Notes: generated by a model from the sequence alone, not told the origin. A stretch of DNA of 37,905 bases from BP-133 sp040756995 (GCA_040756995.1 JBFLYK010000061.1:1-37905); one strand, 5' to 3'. Shown: positions 14,976 through 27,900, counted from the first letter of the stretch. Translations and numbers: made by a program.

Positions 14976-15421
14976 CCGCCTGACACTTCGATCTCGTTGA
15001 AGATCACCTCGGCGGGGATCGCCCACCAGGTGCTCCGGCCGGGGCCCGGCACCGCTTCCACTTCACCGGTGGAGATCCAATCGGTCACCGCCGAGATCGG
15101 CTCCAGGCACCACCGCCCCGTCCGCTCGTCGCTGATGAACAGCACGACCGGATGGAGGAGGTCCCACCAGCACAACGCCTCGTAGGCCTCGGGGTCGAGG
15201 CGCACCGTGCCGTCGTCGCGCACGGCGCGGACGTCGATGAACGTCTCGGCGGTGAGGTAGGCGGGGCTGTGGCGCAGCTTGGACGGAAGATTGGCCATCC
15301 GGAACGGCGCCCGGTCGACGGAGTACCGGACGTACCACTGGGGCCATACGGCTTCGAACCGACGGGCAGCAGCCTGGAGCTCCGGCGGGGCGGTGGGAAC
15401 GCCCTCGAGGGTCAAGGTCAC
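14972..15421 (-). CDS. hypothetical protein
   Basis: I do not recognise this 149-residue product. It has protein-like composition, with many aromatic residues (FEAVWPQWYVRYSVDRAPF, ALCWWDLLHPVVLFISDE, STWWAIPAEVIFNEIEV), and no signal peptide or membrane segment, so it should be a compact soluble protein. The GTG at 15421 has AGGAGG four bases ahead; a TTG two codons later would have better spacing. The longer frame upstream is rich in Pro/Gly and unlikely to be translated. It converges on the transglycosylase gene with a four-base overlap of stop codons, so the two transcripts would be antisense to each other at their ends. Confidence 0.6.
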   Translation of the reverse strand: MTLTLEGVPTAPPELQAAARRFEAVWPQWYVRYSVDRAPFRMANLPSKLRHSPAYLTAETFIDVRAVRDDGTVRLDPEAYEALCWWDLLHPVVLFISDERTGRWCLEPISAVTDWISTGEVEAVPGPGRSTWWAIPAEVIFNEIEVSGG

Positions 15422-15457
15422 GCAGCCTCCTGGGGGGATGGGTTTGGGGTGAATGGG

Positions 15458-15554
15458 GGTGTTGCCGGCCCTTTTCCCATTGGGAACGTTCGTCCCTTTT
15501 CCGTATGACGCAGATGCCGCGGGGACCCCGCTCGGGGACGATCCCGGCAACACC
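15458..15554. repeat. 11-bp inverted repeat in the intergenic region
   Basis: GGTGTTGCCGG (15458-15468) and CCGGCAACACC (15544-15554) are perfect inverted copies 75 bases apart in the 220-bp region between divergent genes. Between them GGAAC (from about 15482) and a GTATGAC about 15 bases on resemble an ECF-type promoter facing the glycosidase gene. That reading is weak. Confidence 0.35.
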
Positions 15555-15641
15555 GCGGCCGGAGCGCACGGGGAGTGAGGAACTGGCCCCCGTCATGCCG
15601 AAATCAACGGAAGCCAAAGCGAGGAGAAGGGAGCACGGCGA

Positions 15642-17174
15642 GTGGGGCTGGCCCGGACGCTGACGACCGTGGCGGTGGTCGCGTTGATCGGAGCCGGTTT
15701 GCTGCTCGGCCCGGGCGCCCGACCGGCGCTGGCCGACGTCCCGGCCGGGTTCCGGGTCGTCGGCCACACGGCCGTGACCATCGGTGTGGAGCGGTTCGAG
15801 CTCGAGCGGGAGAAGCCGCCGCTGCGGGTTCACGTCGCCCGCATCGCCCCCGACGCGCCGGTGTCGCTCCGGGCCGTGCTGTCGAACGACGCCGTGGCCG
15901 GTGACGAGCCGATCGTGGAGCGGACGAGCAGCATGTGCGCCCGGGTCCACTGCCTGCTGGCCGTCAACGGCGACTTCGCCGGCGCCGACGACCAGCCGCT
16001 CGGCGGGTTGCTCACCGGCGGCGAGCTACTGCGGACGCCGAGCCCGACGCAGCTGCAGCTCTCCGTGGGCAAGGACGGCCGGCTGTCGGCCGGCGAGCTC
16101 AGCTGGACGGGGACGCTGGTGCCCACCGATCTCGAGCCGCTGACCCTCGGCGGCGTGAACGTGACCGCCGCGCCCGAGGTCCTCACCCTCTACACCCCGG
16201 CCTACGGCCCCCGGCTCGAACCGGCGGTGCCGGTCACGCTGGCCGGGTTCCGCAACGTCGAGCCGGCCGGCCCCTTGGCCGTCGGGCAGACCACGATGGT
16301 CGAGATCACCGGCCTGTGGGAACAGCCGGCGGGCGCGCCCAGCCCCATTCCGGCCGACGGCGGCGTCCTGGCCGGCCGGGGCGCCGCCGCCCAGGCGCTG
16401 CGGAGCCTCTGGAACCGGGTCGAGGGCGGCCGGGTCAGCAACCGGGCCCTCCTCCGGCTCGACACGCAGGCCGGCGTGGCCGAGAGCATCGGCGGCAGCC
16501 CGATCCTCATCCGGGACGGCGCCCGCTGGTTCGCCGACGCCGCCAACGACTTCACCCGGGGCCGCCAGCCCCGCACCCTGGTCGGCTGGAACCCGGCCGG
16601 AGAGAAGCTGCTCGTGACGGTCGACGGCCGCCAGCCGGAGGACAGCGTCGGCATGACACTGGCCGAGGCCGCCGATCTGTTGCTGGCCCTGGGCGCCACC
16701 GATGGGATCAACCTCGACGGCGGTGGATCGACCACCTTCGTGGCCGGGGGCACGGTGGTGAACACCCCGAGCGACGTCGCCGTCCGCCGGGGCGACGGCG
16801 AGGCGATCCAGCATCTGGCCTCACCGGGCCAGGACGTGATCGGCCACGTCGAGCGGCCCGTCACCAGCGCCCTGGTCGTCGTCCCCAAGAACGAGGTGTC
16901 GGTGCCGCCGGCCCCGGCGGCCACCGGAGCTTCGTCGGAGCTCAGCCAGGCCCTGACCGTGACCGCCCGCTCGTCGACCGATCCCGGCTCGGTTCCCCTC
17001 GGCGCCGTTCCGGCGCTGGTGCCGGGGCCCGAGGTGGGCTTCGGCCCCGCCCTGCGGCTGACCGCCGTCGTGGCCGACGCCGTTGTCGCCAGCGCCCTGG
17101 CCGTGCTGGCGGTGAGCCGTCGCGGGGGGCGCCGGCCCCGCCCCCGCCGCGACCGCACCGCCCTCGCCGCTTGA
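15642..17174 (+). CDS. secreted phosphodiester glycosidase family (NAGPA-like) protein
   Basis: The product is 510 residues. An N-terminal signal peptide (RTLTTVAVVALIGAGLLLGP, then ARPALA) precedes the domain. The core matches the family of N-acetylglucosamine-1-phosphodiester alpha-N-acetylglucosaminidase (DUF2233): LLAVNGDFAG near residue 105, GGSPILIRDG, RQPRTLVGWNPAGEKLLVTVDGR, and the signature GINLDGGGSTTFV with D359. A short linker then leads to a C-terminal hydrophobic segment (LRLTAVVADAVVASALAVLAV) and an Arg-rich tail, so it is probably anchored facing outward. In bacteria the family acts on phosphodiester-linked sugars of envelope polymers; the exact substrate here is unknown. 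GTG 15642 has GGAG eight bases ahead. Confidence 0.85.
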   Translation: MGLARTLTTVAVVALIGAGLLLGPGARPALADVPAGFRVVGHTAVTIGVERFELEREKPPLRVHVARIAPDAPVSLRAVLSNDAVAGDEPIVERTSSMCARVHCLLAVNGDFAGADDQPLGGLLTGGELLRTPSPTQLQLSVGKDGRLSAGELSWTGTLVPTDLEPLTLGGVNVTAAPEVLTLYTPAYGPRLEPAVPVTLAGFRNVEPAGPLAVGQTTMVEITGLWEQPAGAPSPIPADGGVLAGRGAAAQALRSLWNRVEGGRVSNRALLRLDTQAGVAESIGGSPILIRDGARWFADAANDFTRGRQPRTLVGWNPAGEKLLVTVDGRQPEDSVGMTLAEAADLLLALGATDGINLDGGGSTTFVAGGTVVNTPSDVAVRRGDGEAIQHLASPGQDVIGHVERPVTSALVVVPKNEVSVPPAPAATGASSELSQALTVTARSSTDPGSVPLGAVPALVPGPEVGFGPALRLTAVVADAVVASALAVLAVSRRGGRRPRPRRDRTALAA

Positions 17175-17201
17175 CCCGTCCGCCGCAGAGGAGGATCAGT
17201 C

Positions 17202-17342
17202 ATGACGCAGGACCAACTCGAAGCCCGGCTCCGGGCCACGGAAATCGCCCTCGACTGCCTCCTGGCCGAGATCGACGAGCTGCGCGACCGGCTCGAGGCG
17301 CACGCCCGAATCTGCCCAAAGGCGGACATCACTCTCGACTAG
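17202..17342 (+). CDS. small coiled-coil protein, 46 residues
   Basis: A short ORF begins at ATG 17202 with a strong GAGGAGG seven bases upstream, 27 bases after the glycosidase gene. Its product reads as a nearly continuous amphipathic helix (QLEARLRATEIALDCLLAEI, then DELRDRLEAHARIC) with heptad Leu spacing and two Cys, then a short tail KADITLD. I do not recognise it. The strong ribosome site, tight spacing and following terminator support a real gene in an operon with the glycosidase. Confidence 0.6.
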   Translation: MTQDQLEARLRATEIALDCLLAEIDELRDRLEAHARICPKADITLD

Positions 17343-17407
17343 AGCTTCAAGGCGCGTCATCCGCCGGTCGGGACGGCGTTCCATTACCGAGCAAGCACCA
17401 CGGAGCA

Positions 17408-17444
17408 GCTGAACCCCCGGTCCCCTCCCTGCCGGGGGTTCAGC
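17408..17444. terminator. bidirectional hairpin between converging genes
   Basis: GCTGAACCCCCGG (17408-17420) pairs perfectly with CCGGGGGTTCAGC (17432-17444), leaving an 11-base loop. It sits between the plus-strand coiled-coil gene and the minus-strand etfA stop at 17474, and can end both transcripts. Confidence 0.7.
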
Positions 17445-17473
17445 GCGTTCCGGGACGTTGTACGGCCGGGCGT

Positions 17474-18448
17474 CTAGCCCTGTCGGGTCTTGAGCGCCTC
17501 GATCAGTTTCGGCATCACCTTGTGGACGTCGCCCACGATGCCGAGGTCGGCGATGGAGAAGATCGCCGCTTCCGGGTCCTTGTTGATGGCCACGATGTTG
17601 TCGGAGCCCTTCATGCCGACCATGTGCTGGGTGGCGCCGGAGATACCGGCGGCGATGTACACCTTCGGCTTCACGGTCTTGCCCGTCTGGCCGACCTGGT
17701 GCGAGTACGGCACCCAGCCGGCGTCGACGATGGCCCGGGAGGCGCCGGCGGCGCCCTTGAGCAGCTTGGCCAGCTCCTCCACCAGCTGGTAGTTCTCGGC
17801 GGCGCCGAGACCGCGGCCGCCGGAGACGACGACGGCGGCGTCCTCGAGCTTCGGGCCGACCTGCTCGGCCTCGTGGACCTGGAGGATCTTCACCTCGCCG
17901 GCGTGGCCGGTGTCGACACCCTTGACCGGCACGACCTGGGCCGGACCGCCGCCGCCCGGTTCGGCGTTGAACGACTTGGGCCGGAAGATCGCCAGGTGCG
18001 GCGGGCCATCGCCCTTGAACACCGCGTCGACCAGCGTGTTGCCACCGAAGATCGCCGTGCCGATCTTGATGTTGTCGCCGTCGACCTCCCACGTCATGCC
18101 GTTGGACAGCACCGGCCGGTCGATGCGAGCCGACAGCCGGCCGCAGACGTCGCGGCCGTCGTAGCTGGCGCCGAAGACGATCATGTCGGGCTGGTGCTCG
18201 CCGATCAGCTCGGCCAGCGCCGCGGCGGCCGGGGCACCGATGAGGCAGTCGCCGGTGTCGAGGGCGTAGACCGTGCTGGCGCCGTACTCGCCGAGGGGGC
18301 CGGCGATGGCCTCCGGGTCCGCACCGGCGTAGAACGCCTCGACGGTACCGGCCAGCTCCCGGGCCTTGGTCAGCATCTCGAGGGTGAGGGACGTGGGCTT
18401 GCCGGGCGTGTCGAGCTCGGCGAAGACCCAGACCTTGTTGAGTGCCAT
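17474..18448 (-). CDS. etfA: electron transfer flavoprotein alpha subunit
   Basis: The 324-residue product is full-length EtfA, which binds FAD and, with EtfB, carries electrons from acyl-CoA and related dehydrogenases toward the quinone pool. The N-terminal domain starts ALNKVWVFAELD. The C-terminal FAD domain shows VVSGGRGLGAAENYQLVEELA, the SHQVGQTGKTVKPKVYIAAG segment, GISGATQHMVGM, and AINKDPEAAIFSIADLGIVGD, all standard. The ATG at 18448 has GGGGAG nine bases upstream. It lies 19 bases after etfB in the same direction, so the pair is one operon ending at the hairpin at 17408-17444. Confidence 0.97.
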   Translation of the reverse strand: MALNKVWVFAELDTPGKPTSLTLEMLTKARELAGTVEAFYAGADPEAIAGPLGEYGASTVYALDTGDCLIGAPAAAALAELIGEHQPDMIVFGASYDGRDVCGRLSARIDRPVLSNGMTWEVDGDNIKIGTAIFGGNTLVDAVFKGDGPPHLAIFRPKSFNAEPGGGGPAQVVPVKGVDTGHAGEVKILQVHEAEQVGPKLEDAAVVVSGGRGLGAAENYQLVEELAKLLKGAAGASRAIVDAGWVPYSHQVGQTGKTVKPKVYIAAGISGATQHMVGMKGSDNIVAINKDPEAAIFSIADLGIVGDVHKVMPKLIEALKTRQG

Positions 18449-18467
18449 GGTCGTTGTCTCCCCTTCC

Positions 18468-19250
18468 CTAGATGACCTTGAGCTGCTCGAGGAAGGCGAC
18501 GATCTTCTCGTGGGCGTCGCCCTCGTCCTCGATCTTCTCGCCGGCCTTGCGCTCCTCGGCCTGGCGGACGTCGGTGATCTCCTGGCGGGCGCCGGCCCAG
18601 CCGATCTGGCCGGCGTCGAGGCCGAGGTCGGCCACCGACACCTCCTCCAGCGGCTTGTTCTTGGCCGCCATGATTCCCTTGAAGGACGGGTAGCGCGGCT
18701 CGACGACACCAGCGGTGACGCTGACCACGGCCGGCAGGGACGCCTCGACCTCGTTGTAGCCCTTCTCGGTCTGGCGCTCGATCTTCACCTTGCCGTCGGC
18801 GATGTCGACGGCGCGGGCGAACGTCAGCGACGGCCAGCCGAGCAGCTCCGCCACCTGGGCCGGGACGGTGCCGGTGTAGCCGTCGGTCGATTCGGTGGCG
18901 GTGAGGACGAGGTCGACCTCTCCGACGCGCTTGATGGCCGCCGCCAGGACCTTGGCCGTCCCGAGGGCGTCGGTGCCGACGAGGGCGTCATCGGAGACCA
19001 GGACGGCCTTGGCCGCACCCATGGCCAGGGCGCTGCGGATGCCCTGCACGCCGGCGGAGGGAACCATCGACACGATGGTCACCTCGCCTCCACCGGCCTT
19101 CTCGGCCAGCTGGAGGCCCATCTCGACGCCGAAGCTGTCGGACTCGTCCATGATGAGCTTGCCCTCACGCTTGAGGGTCTTCGTGCCCGGGTCGAGCTGA
19201 CCGGGCATGGCCGGATCGGGGATCTGCTTCACGCAGACGACGATGTTCAT
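18468..19250 (-). CDS. etfB: electron transfer flavoprotein beta subunit
   Basis: The 260-residue product is full-length EtfB, the AMP-binding partner of EtfA. It opens with MNIVVCVKQIPDPA, and shows SFGVEMGLQLAEKAGGGEVTI, the DLVLTATESTDGYTGTVPAQVAELLGWPSLTF segment and PSFKGIMAAKNKPLEEVS, all typical of the family. The ATG at 19250 has GGGAG eight bases upstream. It is first in the etfB-etfA operon. Its promoter is shared with the divergent nuclease gene at 19393, in a 142-bp intergenic space. Confidence 0.97.
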   Translation of the reverse strand: MNIVVCVKQIPDPAMPGQLDPGTKTLKREGKLIMDESDSFGVEMGLQLAEKAGGGEVTIVSMVPSAGVQGIRSALAMGAAKAVLVSDDALVGTDALGTAKVLAAAIKRVGEVDLVLTATESTDGYTGTVPAQVAELLGWPSLTFARAVDIADGKVKIERQTEKGYNEVEASLPAVVSVTAGVVEPRYPSFKGIMAAKNKPLEEVSVADLGLDAGQIGWAGARQEITDVRQAEERKAGEKIEDEGDAHEKIVAFLEQLKVI

Positions 19251-19378
19251 TCGTTTGACTCCCGAGGGGTCGGGGGACCGGGGATTGCCGTCAGGCCAGC
19301 CGTGCCTGCGCCCCCCGGCGGCGACGACGGGAGATTCTTGCCGCTGGCTGACGGTGCCGTCGAAAGGAGGCCGGTCAC

Positions 19379-19392
19379 TACCCTCGTCAGCG
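19379..19392 (+). promoter_or_regulatory. -10-like hexamer for the nuclease operon
   Basis: TACCCT (19379-19384) lies eight bases before the ATG at 19393, with no ribosome site between, consistent with a leaderless operon start. Confidence 0.4.
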
Positions 19393-20157
19393 ATGGCCGA
19401 CCGATCCCCGGCCCAGCTGCGCCTGCTCGACGATCTGCCGCCGCCGACGGAGCCGGCGCTCCCCCGCCTGGCCGTGACCGGGCTGGTCAGCTACGCCCGC
19501 TGTCCCCGCCAGTGCTTGTGGGACGTGGTCGAGCGCCGGCCCCGTCCGCTGCAGCCGGCCGCCCGGATCGGCTCGCTGGTCCACCGCTGGATCGAGCGGG
19601 AGGCGGCCGGTCAGGGGTCGCTGCTGGCCGCCGAGGATGAACCCGACGCCTGGATCGCCGAGCTGAAGGCCGCCTTCCTGGCCTCGCCGTGGGCCGGCCG
19701 CCGGCCCCGGGCGGTGGAGCGGCCGTTCGTGTTGTCGGCCGGCGGGACGACGGTGCGGGGTCGGGTCGACGCCGTCTACGACCGGGCCGAACGGACCGGC
19801 GGGCTCGAGATCGTCGACTTCAAGACCGGTCGCCGGCCGGCCGCCGACGACGCCGGCGCCGGTTTCCAGCTCGACCTCTACGCCCTGGCGGCGGTGGATT
19901 GCTGGGGCCGGGACCCGGCGGGCCTGCGGACCACCGAGTGGTACGTGCGGGAGGGTATGGGCGTGAGCCGTGACTGGGACGCGGCGGCCGTCGACGCCGT
20001 GCGGGAGCGGCTGGCCGGGCTGCTCGACGCGGTGGCCGCCGGTCGGTTCGGCCCGGTCGCCGGCTCGTACTGCATCCGCTGCGCCCACGTCGCGGCCTGC
20101 CCCGAAGGCCAGGCAGCGACGGCCGGGCCCGAGGTGCCTGTCACACCCGGTCCGTAA
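19393..20157 (+). CDS. PD-(D/E)XK nuclease with predicted 4Fe-4S cluster (Cas4/AddB-like)
   Basis: The 254-residue product is a RecB-family nuclease. LVSYARCPRQCLWDV gives C37 (and C41). H64 lies in GSLVHRWIE. The active-site strand pair is GRVDAVYD (D126) and EIVDFKTGR (D142, K144), followed by the QLDLYAL motif (Q159, Y163). The C-terminus has C227, C230 and C236, that is CxxC-x5-C, which with an N-terminal Cys forms the iron-sulfur staple of Cas4 and AddB. No CRISPR array, cas1/cas2 or helicase gene is nearby, so a repair role as a stand-alone exonuclease is more likely. First gene of a likely three-gene operon. Confidence 0.85.
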   Translation: MADRSPAQLRLLDDLPPPTEPALPRLAVTGLVSYARCPRQCLWDVVERRPRPLQPAARIGSLVHRWIEREAAGQGSLLAAEDEPDAWIAELKAAFLASPWAGRRPRAVERPFVLSAGGTTVRGRVDAVYDRAERTGGLEIVDFKTGRRPAADDAGAGFQLDLYALAAVDCWGRDPAGLRTTEWYVREGMGVSRDWDAAAVDAVRERLAGLLDAVAAGRFGPVAGSYCIRCAHVAACPEGQAATAGPEVPVTPGP

Positions 20158-20213
20158 GCTCCCCGGCGAGCACTTCCCCCGCTCGGAGTCACTCCATGCG
20201 TGGGAGGTTCGCC

Positions 20214-20642
20214 ATGTGTCTGCAGGTCGGTCCGGCCCTCGGATTCGATCCGCCGGAACGGGTCAGAGTCGCGGGGCCCGGCGACGCGCTCGACTGGGCT
20301 CGCACGACGATTCCCGACTTCGGGTGGTATCCGGAGGTCTACGTCCTGTTCCTCGGCGGCGATCCCGGCGACGAGACCTTGCGGCGGGCCGCCTGGCTCG
20401 GCCCGGCCACCAGCCTCGACGACTTCGTCGCCTGGCCCGACTTCTCCCTCGGGTACATCCCGGCCGGCGGAGCCGACGCCGTCATGCTCCTCGTCTGCCG
20501 GCCCGGAGAAGGGGTGGAGCCCACCGTCGACGACCGGCGGGCCTACGCCCTGCTGGATCTGGCCCACGGCGCTCGAGGCGTCCCGTTGGCCGACGTGGTG
20601 TTGATCGACGGTCGGAGGTGGCGCTCGATGGCCGCCCGCTGA
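20214..20642 (+). CDS. RadC/JAB-domain-like protein lacking the metal-binding motif
   Basis: This 142-residue product aligns by eye with the RadC-type JAB domain: a strand EVYVLFLGGDPGDETLRR, then GADAVMLLV, then a PTVDDRRAYALLDLAHG helix, then GVPLADVVLIDGRRWRSM, which mirrors the family's GIPLLDHVIIGDGRYVS ending. Where RadC has HNHPSG, this protein has CRPGEG (95-100), so both His ligands are lost and metalloprotease-type activity is unlikely. ATG 20214 is chosen over ATG 20196 because GGGAGG lies six bases ahead. It sits 56 bases after the nuclease gene and just before the reductase gene. The homology call is mine from pattern only. Confidence 0.6.
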   Translation: MCLQVGPALGFDPPERVRVAGPGDALDWARTTIPDFGWYPEVYVLFLGGDPGDETLRRAAWLGPATSLDDFVAWPDFSLGYIPAGGADAVMLLVCRPGEGVEPTVDDRRAYALLDLAHGARGVPLADVVLIDGRRWRSMAAR

Positions 20643-20668
20643 CCGCCGAGGCGATACCGTCCGCCGGC

Positions 20669-21862
20669 GTGGGGGCGACCTGCGATCTGCTGGTGGTGGG
20701 CGGCGGTCCGGCCGGCGCGGCGGCGGCGATCCGGGCGGCGGCCGCCGGTCTGTCGGTCGTGGTCTGCGACAAGGCGTCGTTTCCCCGCGACAAGACGTGC
20801 GGTGACGGGCTCACCACCTCGGCCCTGCGCCTGCTGGAGCGGCTCGGGCTCGACCCGGCCACGGTTGACGGGTGGCAGCCGGTGGGCGACGTGGTGATCC
20901 GGTCGCCCAGCGGCCGGGTGGTGGAGCTGCCCCTTCCGGAGGACGGGCTGTTCGCCGCCGTCGCGCCCCGGGCCACCCTCGACGCCGCGCTCCTCGACAT
21001 TGCCGCCCGCCGCGGCGCCGAGATCCGCCAGGGCGCGCCGCTGGGGTCGCTCCGGCCCGGCGACGCCGGTGTCGCGGCGACGGTGGGCGGGGACACGCTC
21101 ACCGCCCGATACGTCATCGGCGCCGACGGCATGTACTCCACCGTCCGGCGCCTGACCGGCGCCACCGGCCCCCACCTCGGCGAGTGGCACGCCTTCCGGC
21201 AGTATTTCACCGGCGTCCCCGACCGCCGATTGTGGGTCATCTTCGAGCGGGATCTCCTTCCGGGCTACGCCTGGGTCTTTCCGGTGGCGGGCGGTCGGGC
21301 CAATGTGGGGTTCGGGCTTCCCCGTCGCCCCGGGGTCTCGGTGCGGCCCATGGCCGCCCACTGGCGGGAGCTGCTGCGGCGTCCCGCCCTCCGGGCGTTG
21401 CTGGGCGGGGCCGAACCCGAGGGCCACCACCGGGCGTGGCCGATCCCGGCCGACCTCGCCCGGGCTCCACTGTCTTCGGGGCGGATCCTCTTCGCCGGAG
21501 ACGCCGCCGGCGCCACCGATCCGATGACCGGCGAAGGCATCGCCCAGGCGCTGCTGACCGGCATCCTGGCCGCCGAGGCCGTCGCCGGCTCGGGCGGCGA
21601 TGCCGCCGCCGTCGGCCGGCGGTACGGCGCCGCCGTGCGCCACCACCTGGCGCCCGACGTACGCTTCGCCGCCGCCCTCGGCCGCATCCTCGAATCCCCG
21701 ACCGGGGCCCGGGCGGCCGTGCGGGCCGCCGGCCTCAGCCCCTGGACACGGCGGAACTTCGCCCGCTGGCTGTTCGAGGACTACCCCCGAGCCCTGGTCC
21801 TCACCCCGTCCCGGTGGCGCCGTGGCGCCTTCACCGGGCCGGGCGCCTACCGGGCCGCCTGA
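20669..21862 (+). CDS. geranylgeranyl reductase family FAD-dependent oxidoreductase
   Basis: The product is about 397 residues. LLVVGGGPAGAAAAIRAAAAG is the N-terminal FAD-binding dinucleotide fold. FPRDKTCGDGLT is the family Cys-containing motif. GADGMYSTVR binds FAD. GYAWVFPVAGGRANVGFG matches the YxWxFP-x(7-8)-GxG signature of geranylgeranyl reductases, and FAGDAAGATDPMTGEGIAQAL is the second FAD motif. The family saturates prenyl chains, for example in menaquinone or lipid precursors. The start is uncertain: GTG 20669 is given, and GTG 20618, overlapping the previous gene, is also in frame; neither has a good ribosome site, so coupling to the upstream gene is likely. A T-tailed terminator follows. 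Confidence 0.85.
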   Translation: MGATCDLLVVGGGPAGAAAAIRAAAAGLSVVVCDKASFPRDKTCGDGLTTSALRLLERLGLDPATVDGWQPVGDVVIRSPSGRVVELPLPEDGLFAAVAPRATLDAALLDIAARRGAEIRQGAPLGSLRPGDAGVAATVGGDTLTARYVIGADGMYSTVRRLTGATGPHLGEWHAFRQYFTGVPDRRLWVIFERDLLPGYAWVFPVAGGRANVGFGLPRRPGVSVRPMAAHWRELLRRPALRALLGGAEPEGHHRAWPIPADLARAPLSSGRILFAGDAAGATDPMTGEGIAQALLTGILAAEAVAGSGGDAAAVGRRYGAAVRHHLAPDVRFAAALGRILESPTGARAAVRAAGLSPWTRRNFARWLFEDYPRALVLTPSRWRRGAFTGPGAYRAA

Positions 21863-21881
21863 CGAATTCTTCACCGGACAG

Positions 21882-21915
21882 CGATCGTTTCAACCGAATG
21901 GAACGATCGGTTTTT
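21882..21915 (+). terminator. intrinsic terminator of the nuclease-reductase operon
   Basis: CGATCGTTTC (21882-21891) pairs with GGAACGATCG (21900-21909) around an eight-base loop, followed by GTTTTTCG. This is a classical Rho-independent terminator, 20 bases past the reductase stop. Confidence 0.88.
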
Positions 21916-22517
21916 CGTCACTGGTCCCGGGGTCGCCGGAGCAAATTCGGTGGCGGGCCTGGCCGCGACGCCCGTTCCCCCAACGGAATCGAAGAACAGA
22001 AGGCAACGATCGGAGGAAGAAATGGCGCCCGTTCATTGGATCTCAACCAGCGTCGGCTAGGGTCCAAATCACCACGGCGTTCCCCGTTCGGAGCGCCATT
22101 GGGCCGAAAGCCTCTGGGCCAGCTGCCGTCAGGGCCGGCGCGACGTCAGTCCCCCCGACGTCCCCGCTGACGGTCGGCCCAGCGTCGGGCCTCGCCGGGC
22201 GGCTCCCCCCTGCCACCCGGCGAGGCGCCGGCAACTCTACCCCGCACGGTGAAACGGCGACCACCTTCTTCCGCCGAGGCGGTTATTGCCTGCAGACGAT
22301 TGTCGACGAATCGGTGACGACGGCCCGCGAATTGCCGCGTTGCGGACAGCTCGATCGAGACCTGCTCGAAACCCGAAATTGACAAAGGCGACTGAGATGG
22401 TGCGGCGCATCGCCCGTCGTCGCGCGCTCGTCGACCGAGGAGGCCGTCGTAGCCATGTCGGTCGAGGTCAGGCGTGACAAGTCGGCACGGAGTGCCGTGA
22501 ATTCCACCAACCCCTGG
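21916..22517. other. long intergenic region, no supported gene except a 12-codon ORF
   Basis: About 600 bases, less GC-rich than the coding regions. The open frames on both strands have Arg/Pro/Gly-biased, non-protein-like composition and no ribosome sites, so I reject them. A perfect TTGACA (22379-22384) occurs but lacks a matching -10. The stretch may carry a long leader, an unrecognised small RNA or decayed sequence. Confidence 0.4.
22022..22060 (+). CDS. 12-codon mini-ORF with strong ribosome site (possible leader peptide)
   Basis: ATG 22022 is preceded by GGAGG five bases upstream and reads MAPVHWISTSVG before TAG. The ribosome site is among the best in the window, yet no gene-length frame follows. 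It could be a leader peptide or chance. No terminator/antiterminator pair was recognised after it. Confidence 0.3.
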   Translation: MAPVHWISTSVG

Positions 22518-22533
22518 TTTAGCGATCGCTAAA
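22518..22533. promoter_or_regulatory. 16-bp perfect palindrome
   Basis: TTTAGCGATCGCTAAA is a perfect palindrome with a GCGATCGC core, continuing into AAA. It lies 126 bases before the start of the giant surface-protein gene and is a good candidate for a dimeric regulator site. Confidence 0.5.
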
Positions 22534-22541
22534 AAAGGCGC

Positions 22542-22565
22542 GCACATATGTGCAGTCAGCACATA
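22542..22565. promoter_or_regulatory. triple GCACATA half-site cluster
   Basis: Three copies of GCACATA alternate in orientation: 22542-22548 forward, 22547-22553 reverse and 22559-22565 forward. They form a perfect palindrome GCACATATGTGC and a second inverted repeat with a five-base spacer. This arrangement is typical of cooperative operator sites. Confidence 0.55.
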
Positions 22566-22659
22566 GCTGAAGCCCAAATACTTCCTCTATCCATCGCCGT
22601 TTAAACGTGGAAAACTCACCGAAGCCATGCGAAGTACGCAGGCGGAGACGGAGGTCTTC

Positions 22660-27900
<5,241 letters not shown>

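Noticed and set aside
19393..20157. CRISPR-associated Cas4 with an array nearby
   Set aside because: The nuclease motifs fit Cas4, but no repeat-spacer array, cas1 or cas2 is present; stand-alone RecB-family nucleases share the same motifs.
22146..22577. 143-codon minus-strand frame in the long intergenic region
   Set aside because: No ribosome site, no recognisable domain, mixed composition, and it runs through the palindrome cluster.
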